DNA of 64,000 bases from the NCBI GenBank assembly GCA_023374045.1, contig CM041778.1, positions 400,828,438 through 400,892,437 of the forward strand, in the 5' to 3' direction. Positions 59,852 to 64,000 of the stretch are shown here, piece by piece. Below the pieces are notes generated by a model. It was not told the DNA's origin. It did no database searches and worked only from the letters and a program-made list of their open reading frames with translations. Made by a program: the position numbers and the translations under genes. Source of the stretch: Limonium bicolor (Eukaryota; Streptophyta; Magnoliopsida; Caryophyllales; Plumbaginaceae). Position 1 is the stretch's first letter. Each line of letters opens with the position of its first letter.

Positions 59852-62800
59852 TGTGTGCCCCAATTTTTTTTTTAATATTTTGTTTTTGATTTGCAAAGGG
59901 AGTTTATGACAATTCTAATTGTTATTATATTAGATTTGAGGGGAAGGTTGTTTGATTTTATTTATGTTAGTAAAAGATTTACTAACTTCCTTTTTCTTCC
60001 CTTCCTTTTTTAAATTAACTATTCTTTATTTTATCTTATTTATTTTAAGTTAAGGAAGGCTAGTTTTTATTTTAATTCATCTTCTTCCTCATTGACGCAT
60101 TGGTGACACTTTAAACACTCATTCTCCCTCCCCTTTGTTTCTTCTCTCCAAGTAAAGTTCCTCCCTTTGCATCCTTCTCATCCAATCTCTCTCAAGTCTA
60201 AATCGTTGGAATTATTTTCTTGTGGATCCGTTCGTCAGTCAATGGTCTTTGAGGTTTTAGATGTGTATTCCTATTCTTTTTCTTGTTGAGTTCTTCTCTC
60301 CTTTTCTAATTTTGATTTTGGAAATTCTGGGATTCAGTCGAGAGTTCGTTGTTCGAGAAGGGATTCGAAGAGGGCGATGTGTGGAGTCTGTAGAAGAGAT
60401 TTGTTTTGCGTCAGACGTGAGGTAGGTGGTAGATGGATTCAGTATAGGTGTGTTCACCCATGGGGATTCTTGATCTTGTTTCGTTTCTAAATTTGATTGC
60501 TTTGATATTGATTTCGTTGTGAATTTGGATTGATTTTGATTTACGTTTTCACTCCGTTTAAAACCCCATGGTATTTTTTTTTGATTGCCTATTTTGATAT
60601 TGAAAGTGTTATGTTAACTATAATTTTGACAAACTAGTATTCTCAATTCGACGAGTATGATTTTGATATAGTGGATTTCTACTCTCGTTCTGATTATGTT
60701 TTCGTGTTGATGTATATACTTAATTTAAGTGTTTTCCATTTGACAACAGAGATTCAATTAAGGATACGTTCGTCCAAACTAGTTCGTCTTCAATATATAC
60801 CATTCACATTCTAATATAATTTCCTTAATGATCGTACTTATTTCGGTAGTTACTTCTGAATCTAACTGGTATTATACATCGACTTAAATTTTGAAGTGTA
60901 CCCTTTTTAATTATTCGCTTGACATTAACTCACTGGATTTACTACTCACCGATATTTTTGGAAACTAGCGTTTTACGATTTGGGTTTTCTGCGAATTAGT
61001 TGTATTGGAGGTTACCGAATCCAACTACAAATCTAGTAATTTTATAATCTAAGATTTATAAGTGCAGTTTTTTTGTACTATTATATTTTTTGAGTGGTTT
61101 TCTTGATTCTCAATTGCATAAGTTACATTAAAATACTGGTTGTGCAACATAAAATAGGTTCCTATTGTACACTAATCATATACTATATAAAATTATAGCT
61201 TGGGTTGACTACACTTACATCGAGTGGTGTTAGTAAAATATTTTATGATGACATATGATTTCCGAGTTTTTGTGGCACTTAAAATTTATCTTTCCTTCTA
61301 ATGACTAAATATACAATTCGTAAACTGCTATAGTCAGTGCTAAACTCGTTTATTATCCAGAATTTCTCGTTTCTCTTTTTATACTCTAATAAAGGTAACT
61401 ATGGTTTCGATTCTGGCCTTTGGCTAGATACTTATATATGTAAATTTATATGTATTCGGATTATAGGTAATTTTGGATATCTTCTTTTGAGTATTCGGTT
61501 GGACACCATTTCTTTTCTTCTCGGCACTTTATGTATAAATCGTGTACATATGTTTGGTGATTTTCCGAAATTGCGTGAATTACGTATATATATGATTTCA
61601 AGTTACTTTACACTATAGGTGATAAACTGACCTGATCTGAGTACGTTCATAGATTTGCAGTTTCGTATTTGTTTTTATTTTTGTACCTACAGCTAATCAA
61701 TATTTATGATTTCACGTTTGTTTGGTTTAATTCGTTTTGGAAACATTTGATTCGGGATCTATTTTAATATATATTTTGCACCGATTAGTTCTATCTTACT
61801 ATAGTAAAGGTTTACAGGTTTTTTTTTATTTCTATTGTATACGTAGTATCTTCAATATTGATACTTAATTTCCGTATATACATTTATAACACCTACGTGC
61901 TTTGATCATCCGGGTTTTTTTTAAAAAAACTTTTAACATGCTCTATTTTACGTATGCAGTATTTACTATGAATTTCAGTTCAAGTTTTATATGTTTTATT
62001 ATCCTCGTCATTAACCTTTGGCAGATTTTGTGATTTTTGCTTCTAAATAAGATCTCATGATATCGAATGTGTTTGGATATACACGGCTATGTACGCATAT
62101 ATTTACTATGATATAAATATAATTGACGAAGTGTTTGTCAATAGTCGTTGGTATGAGATTTAATCGTAGTACGTTTGTTAGTATTTTGGGATCTAGTTTA
62201 TTGCTTTCTGAGCCGTGGATGACTGGGTCGAGTTATCCCGTAGCGCGCTGCGTAGGACGTCCTTCTGTATCTGTATCACGGGCATCCCCCGTTCTGTTAT
62301 CTGGAGTCGACGGACTCATTCTGTATCTGGAGTCGACGGACTCATTCTGTTATCTGGGGTCTTCAGACCTGTTCTGTTATCTGAGGTCTTCTGACCTATT
62401 CTGTATGCTCTGAACTAAGGTCCCTTAAAAAACTATGTTTTCGATAACGTTCTGATTTGTATAAGATTCTGATTTGCTTCTGTCTAGTTTTGAGCGTTGA
62501 CAACTTCTGACATGAGACCCTGCTTTGTGCTTTGTCTCATTCTGAGAGTGTGGCTTCAGCTTTGTTTTGTCAGCCTTGTTTTGTCAGCCTTGGTTTATGG
62601 TTTCCGTTTTACGAAGATTAAGATTTGTATTGCAAATAAGCTTTGTAAAGAAACTATGCTTATATTTTGTTTCCTCCTTCTAATAGTCTATATGTGACTT
62701 ATGATTTCAGAAAAGCTTTATGGTTTCTGTAAAAGTCTTTTAATGTTAAGTTACCTTTGTGACCTCTGTTCACTCTACTTTGCATTTGACTTTGTATCGT

Positions 62801-63245
62801 TTGATGAGCTTTCGTTTGATTTTGATTTTGAATCTGATTTGCTAACTTATAACCATATAAGCTATGTTATGTAAAAATGTTTGAGCATGCTTATGCTGAT
62901 GAAGTTTATCATTTACTGAGCTGTGGTTTGCTCACCCCCTATTCATTTAACATTTTGCAGGTTTTAGCTCTATTTGAAGGCTTCTGCTTCTGTTTCTACT
63001 TTTAGTTTTGCTTTGTGGGCTTTGTGAGTGTTTGTGGCTTCGTAGCCTTTGTATTTATTTTAGACTTCTGCTTTGTAATTCTTCGGCTTTCGCTTTGTAA
63101 TTTGTGAGACAGTAAGCATTATTTATGTAATAGAAGAGCATTTGTATCTGTTTGGGTTTCGTCAGAGAGTAGCCTTGCATGTCTTAGGTAGTAAGCATGC
63201 GGCGTGTAATGGTCTCAGAACCAGGGTGGTTTTGGGGTCGTTACA
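59852..63245 (-). mobile_element. Solo LTR of 3394 bp, minus orientation
   Basis: On the minus strand it starts TGTAACGACCCCAAAACC and ends TGGGGCACACA, with perfect GCTTC duplications at 59847-59851 and 63246-63250. No primer site, polypurine tract or protein domain. The start resembles the TGTAACRCCCC group but lacks the AGCGGAA motif, so it is a different family. It contains the minisatellite at 62283-62405. Confidence 0.75.
62283..62405. repeat. Minisatellite with TCTGTTATCTGGAGTC units
   Basis: Four units of about 29-34 bp, each with CTGT(T)ATCTG(G/A)(A/G)GTC followed by a short self-complementary piece (GTCGACGGAC or GTCTTCAGAC). Non-coding. Confidence 0.85.
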
Positions 63246-63250
63246 GCTTC

Positions 63251-64000
63251 CCCCTGTGTTGTCCCTTGTCATCCAGCTTCCGCCTTCTGCATGTTTCCCA
63301 ACCATAGCATGTTTATACTCCGACAAGCATCAGCCTGTTGTCCTCACGAATTCCCGCAGTCCCCTAGTGAGAATTTCATGGTTTGTCTTCCTTCAAGCCC
63401 TAAATTTTCTCATTGGCTGTTGCTTGTTGTGTTTGTGACTTCCTCTGACTTGCCTTTGCCTGTGCGATCGAGATTGTTTTCTCTCCTTTACAGTCCCATG
63501 AATTCGAATATGAGTGGTTCTGCTCCTGCATTCTACCATTTGCCGGTGAGATTTAGATAGTTTGTTCTCCTTTACCGCCCCTGGAACTTGACTACACCTG
63601 GATCTACTTTACCTGACAGATTGGCTAGAATCGTCATGGAGATCCCATATCTACCCATCCGATGGATGATTTAGCCTCACGATGTGCGAAACTCACCCTT
63701 ACTTCGGATGAGCAAATACAATCATCATGGATGCATGATCTGTTGATGTATCAGCAGCTTGCTCTTTCGAATGTTGCCTTCCGAGTAAGCTTTTTTCCTC
63801 TAAGCCTGTTGACGCTCGATGACTAGAAACTACTTTGATCGGGTCTGGCAGCTAGACGACAAGCTTAATGTCTGATCCACGGGTCTTAATCTCTTCTTTT
63901 TTAGTTCGCAATGCAGGACTCAATGCATGTTGTCTCCGCACAAGGACCTTGGACTTTTAATTGTTCCCTAGTAGTCTTTCAAAACATTGATCGTGTAAAG
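63251..64000. other. Right-edge sequence, unassigned
   Basis: Two overlapping short frames (63142-63438 and 63291-63560) lack family signatures. The base composition is less AT-rich than the intergenic DNA, so it could be a degenerate element or gene running off the window. Confidence 0.35.

Overview
This window is nuclear DNA from a flowering plant, almost certainly a eudicot; I cannot name the genus. The evidence is one intron-rich homeobox gene with 18 coding exons and GT/AG splice sites, sitting in a dense bed of plant transposable elements (Ty3/gypsy and Copia LTR elements, a TRIM, a LINE, a tRNA-derived SINE, MITEs with Harbinger, Stowaway, Mutator and hAT signatures, and a large foldback element). 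I see no bacterial, organellar or viral gene set, no rRNA, no tRNA gene and no CRISPR array.

The only intact protein-coding gene I can support is a class III HD-ZIP transcription factor of the ATHB-15/CORONA - ATHB-8 type on the minus strand (coding exons 13615 down to 8486; 844 residues by hand splicing). Its mRNA carries the miR165/166 target site, and an intron splits that site in the DNA. A leader of roughly 1.3 kb precedes the ATG and a pyrimidine-rich promoter lies near 14.9 kb.

Layout. 1-6.1 kb: nested retrotransposons. A Copia gag fragment (minus) is interrupted by an Athila/Tat-like LTR (1129-2446) and by a second block (2671-5387) holding a 593-bp TRIM and a reversed Athila-like LTR with its tRNA primer site. 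6.5-7.8 kb: a Harbinger-like non-autonomous element with TAA target duplication. 8.3-15 kb: the HD-ZIP III gene. 15.3-20.6 kb: a 5.3-kb foldback element with about 740-bp terminal inverted repeats, each containing a palindrome of about 370 bp, around a 71-bp tandem array and an in-frame 105-bp repeat. 22.4-37.05 kb: one gypsy-type LTR broken by three separate solo LTRs, each with its own perfect 5-bp target duplication. 37.1-42.9 kb: a related truncated LTR and Copia remnants. 42.9-48.3 kb: a 5.4-kb solo LTR. 48.3-59.8 kb: AT-rich intergenic DNA with MITEs, a 5'-truncated LINE, a hAT-type MITE and an abutting SINE. 59.85-63.25 kb: another solo LTR.

The most unusual signals are the foldback element, whose repeats share an approximately 80-bp module (about 88% identity by eye over 68 bp) with the gypsy LTR at the left edge of the window, and the solo-LTR matryoshka. 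No element here has an intact transposase or polyprotein, so the window reads as a gene island among inactivated elements, with the foldback element inserted only a few hundred bases upstream of a developmental regulator.
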